Shown here piece by piece: positions 29,709 through 37,448 of a stretch of 64,000 bases of DNA. The notes under the pieces are model-generated. The model did no database searches. It was not told the DNA's origin and worked only from the letters and a program-made list of their open reading frames with translations. Origin of the DNA: an uncultured Alphaproteobacteria bacterium (lineage in GTDB: Bacteria > Pseudomonadota > Alphaproteobacteria > Rhodospirillales > Rhodospirillaceae); NCBI GenBank assembly GCA_900079695.1, contig LT599022.1, positions 2,548,001 to 2,612,000 of the forward strand, in the 5' to 3' direction. How positions within the stretch are numbered: position 1 is the first letter of the stretch; every line of letters starts with the position of its first letter. The translations under genes were made by a program, and so were the position numbers.

Positions 29709-31051
29709 TCCGCCGCTTCCCTTTCGTCGCCGGGGAGGAGTTCGCCGGCGAGGCTGTTGGGGCCGACGCCGACGATCCGCACCGCGCGGATCGTCCCCAT
29801 CGCATCGGCCGGGGCTTCGGCGTGGACCGCCTGCATCGTCGGGCTACGGCCGATCAGCTGCCCGGCGTGGCGGCCGGGGCGGTCGAACAGCACCGGCAGC
29901 GCCTTGCCGACGCACGCGGCGTTGAACGCCGCCTGGATGCCGCCGAGCTCGGCCTGAAGCGCGGCGAGCCGCGCTTCAGCCACCGCCTGCGGCACCTGCT
30001 TCGGCATCAGCGCCGCGGGGGTGCCGGGGCGCGCCGAATACTTGAACGAAAACGCCTGAACGAAGCCGACCTCGCGGATCACCGCCAGGGTTTCGGCGAA
30101 CTCGGCGTCGGTCTCGCCGGGAAAGCCGACGATGAAGTCCGACGACATCGCGAGATCCGGCCGCGCCGCCTTGAGCCGGGCGACGGTATCGAGATAGCGG
30201 GCGACGGTGTGGCCGCGGTTCATCGCCTTCAGCACCCGGTCGGAGCCCGACTGGATCGGCAGGTGCAGGAACGGCACCAGCTTCGGCACGTCGCGGTGCG
30301 CGGCGATCAGGTCGTCGTCGACGCTCAGGGGGTGCGAGGTGGTGTAGCGCAGGCGGTCGAGGCCGTCGATCTCCGCGAGTTCGCGCAGCAGGCGGCCGAA
30401 GCTCCAGCCGTCCGCCGCCCAGGCGTTGACGTTCTGGCCGAGAAGGGTGATCTCGCGCGCGCCGGTGGCGACCAGACGCCGCGCCTCGGCGAGCACGTCG
30501 GCCGCCGGGCGCGCGTATTCGGCGCCGCGCGTATAGGGGACCACGCAATAGGTGCAGAAGCGGTCGCAGCCTTCCTGAATCGCCAGGAACGCCGAAGGCC
30601 CGGCCGCACCGGGCGGCGGCAGGAAGTCGAACTTCGGCTCCACCGGAAACTCGGTGTCGAACACCGCGCCGTCCTCGCGCAGCGCGCGGGCGACCATCTC
30701 CGGCAGGCGGTGGTAGGTCTGCGGGCCGAGCACGATGTCGACGATCGGCGCGCGGGTTTTGATCGCCTCGCCCTCGGCCTGGGCGACGCAGCCCGCCACC
30801 GCCACCAGCATGCGCCCGCCCCGCTCCGCCTTCTCGGCGGCGAACGGACGCAGGCGGCCGAGGTCCGAATAGACCTTCTCCGCCGCCTTCTCGCGGATGT
30901 GGCAGGTGTTGAGGACGACGAGATCCGCGTCCGCCGGAGTGTCGGCGGCGACGTATCCCAGTGGCGCGAGCACGTCCTTCATCCGCGCGGTGTCATAGAC
31001 GTTCATCTGACAGCCGTAGGTCTTGATGAATACTTTCTTGCGTTCGCTCAC
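29705..31051 (-). CDS. miaB: tRNA-2-methylthio-N6-isopentenyladenosine-37 synthase MiaB
   Basis: 448 residues. The N-terminal methylthiotransferase domain has the cluster cysteines C14 (YGCQMN), NTCHIREKA and AGCVAQ. The radical SAM motif is CDRFCTYC, followed by VVPYTRG, which marks MiaB rather than RimO. A TRAM domain lies at the C-terminus. It methylthiolates i6A37 in tRNAs. The start codon is GTG at 31051 with only a distant AGGAAA site. It is the first gene of the miaB-phoH-ybeY-corC-lnt overlapping string. Confidence 0.96.
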   Translation of the reverse strand: MSERKKVFIKTYGCQMNVYDTARMKDVLAPLGYVAADTPADADLVVLNTCHIREKAAEKVYSDLGRLRPFAAEKAERGGRMLVAVAGCVAQAEGEAIKTRAPIVDIVLGPQTYHRLPEMVARALREDGAVFDTEFPVEPKFDFLPPPGAAGPSAFLAIQEGCDRFCTYCVVPYTRGAEYARPAADVLAEARRLVATGAREITLLGQNVNAWAADGWSFGRLLRELAEIDGLDRLRYTTSHPLSVDDDLIAAHRDVPKLVPFLHLPIQSGSDRVLKAMNRGHTVARYLDTVARLKAARPDLAMSSDFIVGFPGETDAEFAETLAVIREVGFVQAFSFKYSARPGTPAALMPKQVPQAVAEARLAALQAELGGIQAAFNAACVGKALPVLFDRPGRHAGQLIGRSPTMQAVHAEAPADAMGTIRAVRIVGVGPNSLAGELLPGDEREAAE

Positions 31052-31109
31052 TGGGCGCAGGTTTCCTATGGTTGACGAAATTCCGACGGTATCACCGGAC
31101 TTCCCAAAG

Positions 31110-31940
31110 TCAAGACGGCGTCCGGCCGCTCAGGGCCCGGCCCACCGCGGCGCGCACGCTGCGGTGGCAGTATTCGGCGGCGGCCTTCCGGGTGCCGAGC
31201 GCCGAGAGCATGCGCGGTTCGAGGAAGCTCACCTCGACGGTGAGGCGGCCCATGCGCAGCAGATCCCAAAGGTGCGGCGCAAGGTCCATGTCGCCGTACC
31301 ACGCGAAGAAATGCCGCCAGACGTAGCCGATCGGCATGCCGAAGCAGCGGGTATAGGCGATCGCCACCGGCTGCACCATCACCGGCTGCCCCTCGACCTC
31401 CTCCTCGGCGATCGAGAACAGCGTGCTCTTGAACGGATAGACGCGGTTGCCATCGTCGCTGGTGCCCTCGGGGAACAGGATCAGCGGCACGCCGCGGGCG
31501 AGGCGGCGGCCGAGCGCCTCCTTCTGCCGCGCCGCCTCGGTGCGCTTGCGTTCGACGAACACCGCGCGGCCGAGCCTGGCGATCAGGCCGAAGCCGGGCC
31601 AGCCGGCGATCTCCGCCTTCGCCACGAACACTCCGGGCAACAGGCTGCCGAGCACCGGGATGTCGAGATAGGACACGTGGTTGGAGACGAACAGCAGCGG
31701 CCGCAGCGGCGACACCCGCCCGTGAACCTTGACCCGCACGTTGGCGAGACGCAGCACGCCGCTCCAGAACAGCCTGTTGAGGGCCGTCTGCGCGGCGTCC
31801 GACGTCATCGCCACGAGGTACACCGGCAGCAGCAGCAGCAGCCACGCGACGATCGCCGCGATCCGGAGCCCGGCGATCGCGGACTCGATGCGACCGTGGT
31901 TTCCGAACTGTCCCGGCGTCGGTTCGGCGGCGCGCTGCAT
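31110..31940 (-). CDS. olsA: 1-acyl-glycerol-phosphate/lyso-ornithine lipid acyltransferase, OlsA-like
   Basis: 276 residues. One N-terminal membrane helix (about 25-45) and the PlsC acyltransferase motifs NHVSYLD (87-93) and FPEGTS (156-161) are present. By itself this could be a phosphatidic-acid acyltransferase. It sits 4 bases after an OlsB-like gene, the standard olsB-olsA pair, so esterifying lyso-ornithine lipid is the best reading. Ornithine lipids replace phospholipids under phosphate limitation in many alphaproteobacteria. Confidence 0.85.
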   Translation of the reverse strand: MQRAAEPTPGQFGNHGRIESAIAGLRIAAIVAWLLLLLPVYLVAMTSDAAQTALNRLFWSGVLRLANVRVKVHGRVSPLRPLLFVSNHVSYLDIPVLGSLLPGVFVAKAEIAGWPGFGLIARLGRAVFVERKRTEAARQKEALGRRLARGVPLILFPEGTSDDGNRVYPFKSTLFSIAEEEVEGQPVMVQPVAIAYTRCFGMPIGYVWRHFFAWYGDMDLAPHLWDLLRMGRLTVEVSFLEPRMLSALGTRKAAAEYCHRSVRAAVGRALSGRTPS

Positions 31941-31944
31941 CGCC

Positions 31945-32736
31945 TCAGCCGCGCGCGGTGCGGTCGTAGTGACGGAAGTACTTGTCCGTCACGAGATCGG
32001 TCTTGACCATGACGCAGACGTCGGTGGTGTTGAACTGGCGATCGACCACCGCGCCGTCGCCGACGAAGCCGCCGAGGCGGAGATACCCCTTGATCAGCGG
32101 CGGCAGGGCGTTGAGGGCGGTCTTGGGCGACACCGCGTCCTTCTCCATGCGGTTCATCTCGGTGTAGAGATGCGGCAGCGCGCGCGGGCGGAAGTCGTCC
32201 GGCGCGCGGTGGTAGTGGTGGAGATAGGCGAGTTCGAGGGCGAGCGCCTCCGGATCGGTGCCGCTCATCGACGCGCAGCCGAACATCATGCCGATGTCGT
32301 GGGCGAAGACGTAGGCGGCGATCCCCTGCCACAGCAGCTGCATCGTCGAACGGGTGCGGTAGGCCGGGTCGGTGCACGACCGACCGAGTTCGAGGATCGG
32401 CCCGTCGAGCGCGAGAATCCGCGAGATGTCGTATTCGGCGGCGGTGTAGAACCGGCCCGCCTTCTCCGCATGCTCGCGGCGCATCAGGCGATAGGTGCCG
32501 ACGATGTTGTCCTTGGGGTCGTCGCCGCGGGCATGGTCGATCACCAGCAGGTGGTCGCACACCGCGTCGAAGGCGTCGCTGTCGCGCTCGAGCGCCGCGG
32601 TCTCCGCCGAGGCCTGCGCCCCGCCCTCGGTGTAGAAGACGCGGAAGCGCAACCCCTGGGCGGCGTCGACCTCGTTCGGACCGGCGGCCAGGCGAACTTC
32701 CATGCTGCCGCCGACGGTTGCTTCGATGGGATCCAT
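31945..32736 (-). CDS. olsB: L-ornithine N-alpha-acyltransferase, OlsB-like
   Basis: 263 residues of the hemolysin-like GNAT group that includes OlsB. 'AAQGLRFRVFYTEGGAQ' near the N-terminus, 'DNIVGTYRLMRREHAEKAG', 'ILELGRSCTDPAYRTRSTM' and 'YLRLGGFVGDGAVVDRQF' are the family blocks. It transfers a 3-hydroxyacyl chain from ACP to ornithine, the first step of ornithine-lipid synthesis; olsA follows by 4 bases. The ATG at 32736 has an ACGGAG site 5 bases upstream. The fur gene ends 50 bases upstream. Confidence 0.86.
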   Translation of the reverse strand: MDPIEATVGGSMEVRLAAGPNEVDAAQGLRFRVFYTEGGAQASAETAALERDSDAFDAVCDHLLVIDHARGDDPKDNIVGTYRLMRREHAEKAGRFYTAAEYDISRILALDGPILELGRSCTDPAYRTRSTMQLLWQGIAAYVFAHDIGMMFGCASMSGTDPEALALELAYLHHYHRAPDDFRPRALPHLYTEMNRMEKDAVSPKTALNALPPLIKGYLRLGGFVGDGAVVDRQFNTTDVCVMVKTDLVTDKYFRHYDRTARG

Positions 32737-32786
32737 GATTCTCCGTATGTCAGCTCGGATTGGGCTCCCGGCGGGAGCGCTCCGGC

Positions 32787-33221
32787 TCAATCCTGCGGTT
32801 CGTCCGAGCCGGATTTGTCGAACGGCTTGCAGTAGAGTTCGAGGCGGTGCCCGACCAGACGGAACCCGTGATCCCGCGCGATCTTGCGCTGCAGGTCTTC
32901 GATTTCCTTGCAGTGGAACTCGATCACCTGGCCGCTGCCGATGTCGATCAGATGGTCGTGATGATCGTCGGACATTTCCTCGTAGCGCGCCCGGCCGTCG
33001 CCGAAGTCGAGCCGTTCGAGGATCTTTTCCTCCTCGAACAGGCGCACGGTGCGATAAACGGTGGCGATGCTGATGCGCGGGTCGATTTCGGTGGCGCGGC
33101 GATAGACGTCCTCGACGTCCGGGTGATCCTCGGAGTCCGAGAGCACCTGGGCGATCACCCGACGCTGGCCGGTCATCTTCAGGCCGAGCTCGAGGCAGCG
33201 TTTCTCAATCCGGGAGGTCAT
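32787..33221 (-). CDS. fur: Fur-family regulator, Fur/Mur type without the structural-zinc cysteines
   Basis: 144 residues. The winged helix has 'GLKMTGQRRVIAQVL' and 'SIATVYRTVRLFEEEKIL', and the metal site has HHDH (87-90). In classical Fur the next segment is HLICLDCGK with a zinc-binding CXXC; here it reads LIDIGSGQVIEF and lacks both cysteines, as in the alphaproteobacterial manganese-responsive Mur. Manganese or iron sensing is therefore open. A separate Irr-type protein (11.0 kb) is consistent with the split of iron and manganese control known in this class. Confidence 0.9.
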   Translation of the reverse strand: MTSRIEKRCLELGLKMTGQRRVIAQVLSDSEDHPDVEDVYRRATEIDPRISIATVYRTVRLFEEEKILERLDFGDGRARYEEMSDDHHDHLIDIGSGQVIEFHCKEIEDLQRKIARDHGFRLVGHRLELYCKPFDKSGSDEPQD

Positions 33222-33391
33222 GTCCTGCCATCAATCCTACAGAAGGGTTTCCCCGCCGCGACAGTAGCCCCAATTCGCGCGAATGAAAAGCGGCCGCGGC
33301 CGCCGGTCATTGTGCAGGCTCGCGCCCGAACGCGCAACGGCGGACTGACCCGGGGGCCGTCCGCCGCGAATCGCCCGGCCGTGCGTGAGGT

Positions 33392-33808
33392 CTATTCGCC
33401 GCGGCCGCGCCGCGCCCGGGTGCCGAGGCCGATCTTCTTCGCCAACGACGAGCGATGCCGTGCGTAGTTGGGCGCGACCATCGGATAGTCGGCGGCCAGG
33501 CCCCACTTCTCGCGATAGTCCTCCGGCGTCATGTCGTAGGCGGTCTTGAGGTGGCGCTTCAGCATCTTCAGCTTCTTGCCGTCCTCGAGACAGATGATGT
33601 ACTCGGGGGTGACCGACTTCTTCACCGCGACCGCGGGCTGCGGGCGATCCGCCGCGGCGGGCGTTTCGCCGAGCGTCGACAGGGTCGAATACACGTTGCG
33701 AATCAAGCCGGAAAGATCGGCCGGAGAGACGTCGTTCTTGCTCACGTGCGCGGCGATGATTTGCGTCGTAAGATGAAGCAGGCTATCCTTGCTTTCTGGG
33801 CCAGACAT
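33392..33808 (-). CDS. mucR: MucR/Ros-family transcriptional regulator
   Basis: 138 residues. 'ISTLG'-type N-terminal region, then the Ros/MucR DNA-binding domain from about 66 to 130: 'CLEDGKKLKMLKRHL', 'MTPEDYREKWGL' and 'YPMVAPNYARHRSSLAKKIGL'. The zinc site is incomplete: C73 and H86 are present but the second Cys is D76 and the second His is A90, as in several rhizobial MucR proteins that fold with fewer or no zinc ligands. MucR proteins act as H-NS-like silencers of AT-rich promoters. The ATG at 33808 has a GGAGG site; the -10/-35 lie 35-60 bases upstream. Confidence 0.92.
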   Translation of the reverse strand: MSGPESKDSLLHLTTQIIAAHVSKNDVSPADLSGLIRNVYSTLSTLGETPAAADRPQPAVAVKKSVTPEYIICLEDGKKLKMLKRHLKTAYDMTPEDYREKWGLAADYPMVAPNYARHRSSLAKKIGLGTRARRGRGE

Positions 33809-33841
33809 ATACCGAATCCCTCCAAACATCTGATCGTCTAT

Positions 33842-33870
33842 GTTATAAAATGCATCGGGATCGGTATCAA
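33842..33870 (-). promoter_or_regulatory. Promoter of mucR
   Basis: On the minus strand TTGATA (33870-33865), a 17-base spacer and TATAAC (33847-33842) upstream of mucR. The surrounding 33809-34030 is the most AT-rich stretch of the window, with TATAAAA, AATAAAA and TTATTTTA runs. MucR prefers such DNA, so self-repression is likely. Confidence 0.6.
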
Positions 33871-33961
33871 CCGCAAAATCGTCGATAATAAAATGCCCGA
33901 ACCCGCACTGCCCTCCCCTCCCGATCCATTTATCCCCGATACAAATTCGCGCCGGACAGAC

Positions 33962-34080
33962 AGGAAGTGATACTTCCGGCTGGAGATCCGGCTTATTTTA
34001 TCATCCGAAAGAATTATAACGGTGCTGCGCGGAAAGAGACCAGGGGCGGGCGCGGACAGATCATCGGCCGCCGCCCCGTC
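33962..34080. other. AT-rich mucR-rimI gap with a small hairpin
   Basis: The 297-base gap between mucR and rimI holds the mucR promoter (separate entry), a perfect small palindrome GGAAGT-GAT-ACTTCC at 33962-33976, and the AT-rich tract 33990-34020. I see no open frame of note and no clear terminator for rimI. Confidence 0.45.
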
Positions 34081-34105
34081 GCGGTCATTGTCGGGAAACC
34101 CCGCG

Positions 34106-34591
34106 TTACTTCGGATTTTCGGCGGTTCCGCCTGCCGAAGTCAGCGGCTTGCTGAGAATTCTGGCGTCGATGCGAACCGTGCGGCCGTCGATGCACGCGC
34201 AATAGTAGTCGCGGCGGGTGCCCACCGCCACGAACCCGGCCCGGGCATAGAGCGCCAGCGCCGCGGCGTTGGCGACCGCCACCTCCAGGAACATCCGCGC
34301 CGCGCCCCGGCGCGCCGCCCCGGTCTCCGCATGGCGCAGGAGCGCAGCGCCGACGCCGCGGCCGCGCGCCTCGGGAAGCGTGCCGACGGACAGGATTTCC
34401 GCCTCGTCGGCGACCGTCCGGCAGAGCACGAAGCCGCACGGCGCGCCGTCGGCCTCGGCGATCGCGCCGAACACCCCCGGCCCGGCGAACAGCCCGGCGA
34501 ACGCCTGCGCCGACCAGGCCTCGGCGAAGCAGCGTCGGTGCAGCGCCGCGTAGACTTCGGCAAACGCCGCCCCCGCCTCGCTCAGGCGCAC
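34106..34591 (-). CDS. rimI: Ribosomal-protein-alanine N-acetyltransferase RimI-like GNAT
   Basis: 161 residues from a GTG at 34591. GNAT motifs: 'EILSVGTLPEARGRGVGAAL' with the acetyl-CoA loop RGRGVG, and 'FLEVAVANAAALALYARAGF', where the LEVxxxNxxAxxLYxxxGF pattern is typical of RimI, which acetylates S18. It overlaps the tsaB stop by 10 bases, and tsaB-rimI is a widespread pair. The frame is open much further upstream but that is tsaB shadow. The C-terminal 30 residues include CAC and are less conserved. Confidence 0.88.
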   Translation of the reverse strand: MRLSEAGAAFAEVYAALHRRCFAEAWSAQAFAGLFAGPGVFGAIAEADGAPCGFVLCRTVADEAEILSVGTLPEARGRGVGAALLRHAETGAARRGAARMFLEVAVANAAALALYARAGFVAVGTRRDYYCACIDGRTVRIDARILSKPLTSAGGTAENPK

Positions 34592-35190
34592 CGCGGACCG
34601 CCCTGCGGCACCGCGTCCGCCTCGCGCAGATAGATCGGCACCGGCGGCAGCCGATGCTCCGGCCGCAGCGCCGCCGCGAACACCCCTTCGAGCGCGGGAG
34701 CGACCCCGCCCGCGAGATCGCCGACCACGCCCGGCGCCTGCGCCAGCGCCGCCGCGCCCAGGAACGGCGCGCCCGCGGCCCGGCCGTCGGCGTCGAAATC
34801 CTGCACGAAGGCGTCGCCGCGGCGGGTGTCGAGCGCCACCCGCACCGCGCCGCCCGCCTCCATCGCCCAGGCCGCGAACGAACTCACCGCCAGCACCGGA
34901 CAGCCGATCGCGAGGCCGAGCCCCTGCGCCGCCGCCAGCCCGACCCGCAGCCCGGTGAACGACCCCGGTCCGGCGGTGGCGACCACCGCGCGCACCGTGG
35001 CGTACTCCACCCCCGCCTCGGCCATCACCGCCTGCACCAGCGGCAGCAGCGCCTCGGCCTGACCGTGCAGCATCTCGACGCGGCGCACCGCCTTCGCCGC
35101 GCCGTTCACGAACACCCCCGCCTGGCAGGCGCGCCCGGCGGTATCGAGCGCCACCACCGCGCCGACGCCAAGTTCGACTTGTTCCGACAT
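34582..35190 (-). CDS. tsaB: tRNA t6A37 threonylcarbamoyladenosine biosynthesis protein TsaB
   Basis: 202 residues of the ASKHA fold. 'VVALDTAGRACQAGVFV' is the first strand block, 'LHGQAEALLPLVQAVM' the second, and 'TAGPGSFTGLRVGLAAAQGLG' the family signature. TsaB is the scaffold partner of TsaD in making t6A at position 37 of ANN-decoding tRNAs. The start at 35190 is divergent from the dipeptidase gene. Longer in-frame starts upstream run into that gene and are unlikely. Confidence 0.93.
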   Translation of the reverse strand: MSEQVELGVGAVVALDTAGRACQAGVFVNGAAKAVRRVEMLHGQAEALLPLVQAVMAEAGVEYATVRAVVATAGPGSFTGLRVGLAAAQGLGLAIGCPVLAVSSFAAWAMEAGGAVRVALDTRRGDAFVQDFDADGRAAGAPFLGAAALAQAPGVVGDLAGGVAPALEGVFAAALRPEHRLPPVPIYLREADAVPQGGPRCA

Positions 35191-35245
35191 GCCCGCCAAT
35201 CCTATGCTCGGGAAATTCCGTCTTTCGTCCGAGGCCATCCGACCG

Positions 35246-35800
35246 ATGCTGATCGAAGTCACGCCCGAAGCTCACGGCGTCGTTATCGACCTCGCCTACG
35301 CGACCGCCGACAACTTCACCGGCGCGCCGGTCTATCGCCGCGCGGCATGTTATCTGCTGCCCGAAGCCCTTGCCAAGCTCGAACGCGCCCGCGACCTCGC
35401 CGCGGCGCAGGGCCTGCGCCTCAAGATCCTCGACGCGTTCCGCCCCGCCGAGGCGCAGTGGGTGCTGTGGACCCACACCCCGAACCCGGAATTCGTCGCC
35501 GACCCGCGGCACGGCAGCCTGCACGGCCGCGGCGCCGCCGTCGACCTCACCCTGACCGACGCCGACGGCGCGGAGCTCGACATGGGCACCGCGTTCGACG
35601 CCTTCACCGCCCGCGCCCACCACGGCCGCACCGACGTCTCCCCCGCCGCGCAGCGCAACCGCGCCCTGCTGCTCGGGCTGATGACCGCGGCGGGGTGGGA
35701 GTTCTATGCCAACGAATGGTGGCACTACCAGTTGTTCCGCGCGCGCGAGCGGTTTCCGCTCCTCTCCGACAGCGTGCTCCCGATCCCGATGATGCGATGA
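35246..35800 (+). CDS. D-alanyl-D-alanine dipeptidase (VanX/DdpX family)
   Basis: 184 residues. Zinc site: H93 and D100 in SLHGRGAAVDL (the family SxHxxGxAxD), H160 with the catalytic E157 in EWWH; R66 in AFRP is the substrate Arg. Family opening 'VVIDLAYATADNFTGAPVYR' is clear. It cleaves D-Ala-D-Ala, for wall recycling or use as nutrient; nothing suggests a glycopeptide-resistance locus (no vanH or vanA homologue here). No signal peptide is seen, so it is cytosolic. Starts at 35189 or 35204 are possible but overlap the tsaB start. The stop overlaps the deacetylase start (ATGA). Confidence 0.9.
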   Translation: MLIEVTPEAHGVVIDLAYATADNFTGAPVYRRAACYLLPEALAKLERARDLAAAQGLRLKILDAFRPAEAQWVLWTHTPNPEFVADPRHGSLHGRGAAVDLTLTDADGAELDMGTAFDAFTARAHHGRTDVSPAAQRNRALLLGLMTAAGWEFYANEWWHYQLFRARERFPLLSDSVLPIPMMR

Positions 35801-36855
35801 GGCCCCCGATGCTTCGCCCCCTTCTCGCGGCGGTCGCCGCGTTCCTCGCCGCCGCTCCCGCCCTCGCCGAAACCCCGGCCGAGGCGTCGTCCGCGGTGGT
35901 GCTGATGTACCACCGCTTCGGCGAAAGCGGCATCCCTTCCACCAACATCCGCGCCGAGCAGTTCGCCCGGCATCTCGAAAAGCTCGAAAAGGGCGGCTAT
36001 CGCGTCGCCCCGCTGGAGGAGATCGCCGCCGCGATCAAGGCGGGCCGGCCGATCCCGCCCAAGACCGTGGCGATCACCGTCGACGACGCCTATGCCTCGG
36101 CGCTCACCGTGGCATGGCCGATGCTCAAGGCGCGCGGCTGGCCGATGACGATCTTCGTCGCCACCGCCCCGGTCGACCACGGCACCCACGGCTACCTCAC
36201 CTGGGATCAGCTCCGCGGGATGGCGAAGGAAGGCGTCACCATCGGCGCGCATTCGGAAACCCATCCGCACATGGCCAAGCTTCCGGCCGACGAGGCCGCC
36301 GCCGAGATCGCCCGCTCCAACGCCCGCTTCCAGGCCGAGCTCGGCTTCGTGCCGAAACTCTTCGCCTATCCCTACGGCGAGGCCTCGACCGACACCATCG
36401 CCGCCGCACGCAAGGCCTACGACGCCGCGTTCGGCCAGCATTCGGGCGTCGCCGACGCCTCCGACGATCCCTATTTCCTGCCGCGCTTCGCCCTCAACGA
36501 ACGCTACGGCGACGACGACCGCTTCCGCGTCATCGTCGGCGCGCTGCCGCTTCCGGTCGCCGACGTCACCCCCGCCTCGCCGACCCTCGCCGACAACCCG
36601 CCGAACTTCGGCTTCACCGTCACCGATCCCGGCCTGCCGCTGCGCAACCTCCGCTGCTACGCCACGCCGGAAACCAAAACCACCACCGAAATTCTCGGCA
36701 ACCGCGTCGAGGTGCGGATGGACAAACCCTTCCCCGGCACCCGCGGCCGCCTCAACTGCACCCTGCCGGGGCGCGACGGCCAGCGCTGGCACTGGTACGG
36801 CCGCCTGTTCTACATCCCCGAGGGGGTGCGCCTGCCGGGCGTCAAGGACGACTGA
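35797..36855 (+). CDS. Exported polysaccharide deacetylase (NodB domain)
   Basis: 352 residues. A signal peptide (about 1-24, cleavage after ALA) leads into a NodB homology domain: 'VVLMYHRFG', metal and catalytic Asp in TVDDAY (D96, D97), and the His pair H152 and H156 (HSETH). A C-terminal beta-rich extension (about 255-352) has paired cysteines (NLRCYA, LNCTLPG). It probably deacetylates peptidoglycan or an exopolysaccharide in the periplasm. It overlaps the D-Ala-D-Ala dipeptidase by four bases, so the two are co-expressed and both act on wall-type substrates. Confidence 0.88.
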   Translation: MRPPMLRPLLAAVAAFLAAAPALAETPAEASSAVVLMYHRFGESGIPSTNIRAEQFARHLEKLEKGGYRVAPLEEIAAAIKAGRPIPPKTVAITVDDAYASALTVAWPMLKARGWPMTIFVATAPVDHGTHGYLTWDQLRGMAKEGVTIGAHSETHPHMAKLPADEAAAEIARSNARFQAELGFVPKLFAYPYGEASTDTIAAARKAYDAAFGQHSGVADASDDPYFLPRFALNERYGDDDRFRVIVGALPLPVADVTPASPTLADNPPNFGFTVTDPGLPLRNLRCYATPETKTTTEILGNRVEVRMDKPFPGTRGRLNCTLPGRDGQRWHWYGRLFYIPEGVRLPGVKDD

Positions 36856-36861
36856 GGTTGA

Positions 36862-36898
36862 CGCGCGGACGGCAAGACCCTAGCTTGCCGCCCGCGCG
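36862..36898. terminator. 15-bp hairpin after the deacetylase gene
   Basis: Arms at 36862-36876 and 36884-36898 pair over 15 positions with one A-C mismatch, around a 7-base ACCCTAG loop, only 6 bases past the deacetylase stop. It is followed by CCTTCTTCG, a weak pyrimidine tail. It is likely a terminator or stabiliser; I do not see a guanidine riboswitch here. Confidence 0.6.
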
Positions 36899-36961
36899 CC
36901 TTCTTCGCGGGTTTCCGGGCGCGCCCTCCGATCCCGAGCCTGCGCACCCTCGCGAGGCTCC

Positions 36962-37282
36962 ATGTCGATCCACTGGCTCGTCCTCTTCATCGCGGTGATC
37001 ACCGAAATCGCCTGGGCGCTCTCGCTCAAGGCGATCCAGACCCACCCCTCGATCTGGACGATCGGCGGCGCGGGCGTCCTCACCGTCCTCAACATGACCC
37101 TGCTCTCCTACGCCATGCGCGGCATTCCGGTGGGCACCGCCTACGGCGTCTGGACCGGCCTCGGCGCGGTCGGCATCACCATCGCCGGCGTGATGCTCCA
37201 CGGCGACCCGATGGGCGCCAAACGCCTCGCCTTCCTCGCCCTGATCATCTGCGGCGTGGTCGGACTGAAGCTGGAAGCCTGA
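36962..37282 (+). CDS. sugE: SMR-family small multidrug/guanidinium exporter, SugE-like
   Basis: 106 residues with four membrane helices. 'LVLFIAVITEIAWALSLKAI' has the SMR glutamate (E15) and the W-A-L-S-L-K pattern of the SugE/Gdx subgroup; 'LLSYAMRGIPVGTAYGVWTG' and 'GAVGITIAGVMLHG' are family blocks. Gdx proteins export guanidinium and some quaternary ammonium ions as dimers. It stands alone, with no paired SMR gene. Confidence 0.88.
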   Translation: MSIHWLVLFIAVITEIAWALSLKAIQTHPSIWTIGGAGVLTVLNMTLLSYAMRGIPVGTAYGVWTGLGAVGITIAGVMLHGDPMGAKRLAFLALIICGVVGLKLEA

Positions 37283-37307
37283 AGGAAAAGGGCCAAAGAA
37301 AAACCAC

Positions 37308-37422
37308 GCGGAGGGACTCGGTCCCTCCGCACCTCCCGTTCGTTCGGTTTTCCGCGTAGCGGAAAGAAAATCGAACGGGTCCACAGGGCCTCCGGCCCTG
37401 TGCGGGTCCGGGCAGCGCCCGG
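37308..37422. repeat. Composite palindromic intergenic element E (types 1, 2 and 3)
   Basis: Type 1 at 37308-37330 (GCGGAGGGAC/GTCCCTCCGC around TCG, then ACCTCCC), spacer with CCGCGTAGCGG, type 2 at 37382-37402 (CACAGGGCC/GGCCCTGTG around TCC), and type 3 at 37408-37422 (CCGGGC/GCCCGG). The order and spacing match element A. It fills the gap between the convergent sugE and radical SAM genes. Confidence 0.75.
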
Positions 37423-37448
37423 CCTGGTTTTCCCTTTCCTCTCCCTCT

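Noticed and set aside
35246-36855. Glycopeptide-resistance cluster suggested by the VanX-like dipeptidase
   Set aside because: No VanH, VanA or VanRS homologue is nearby; the neighbour is a NodB deacetylase.
36856-36961. Possible guanidine riboswitch before the SugE-like gene (ACGG within a stable hairpin)
   Set aside because: The ACGG lies in the stem, not in a loop, and there is no second ACGR hairpin; the hairpin is adjacent to the deacetylase stop and better explained as its terminator.
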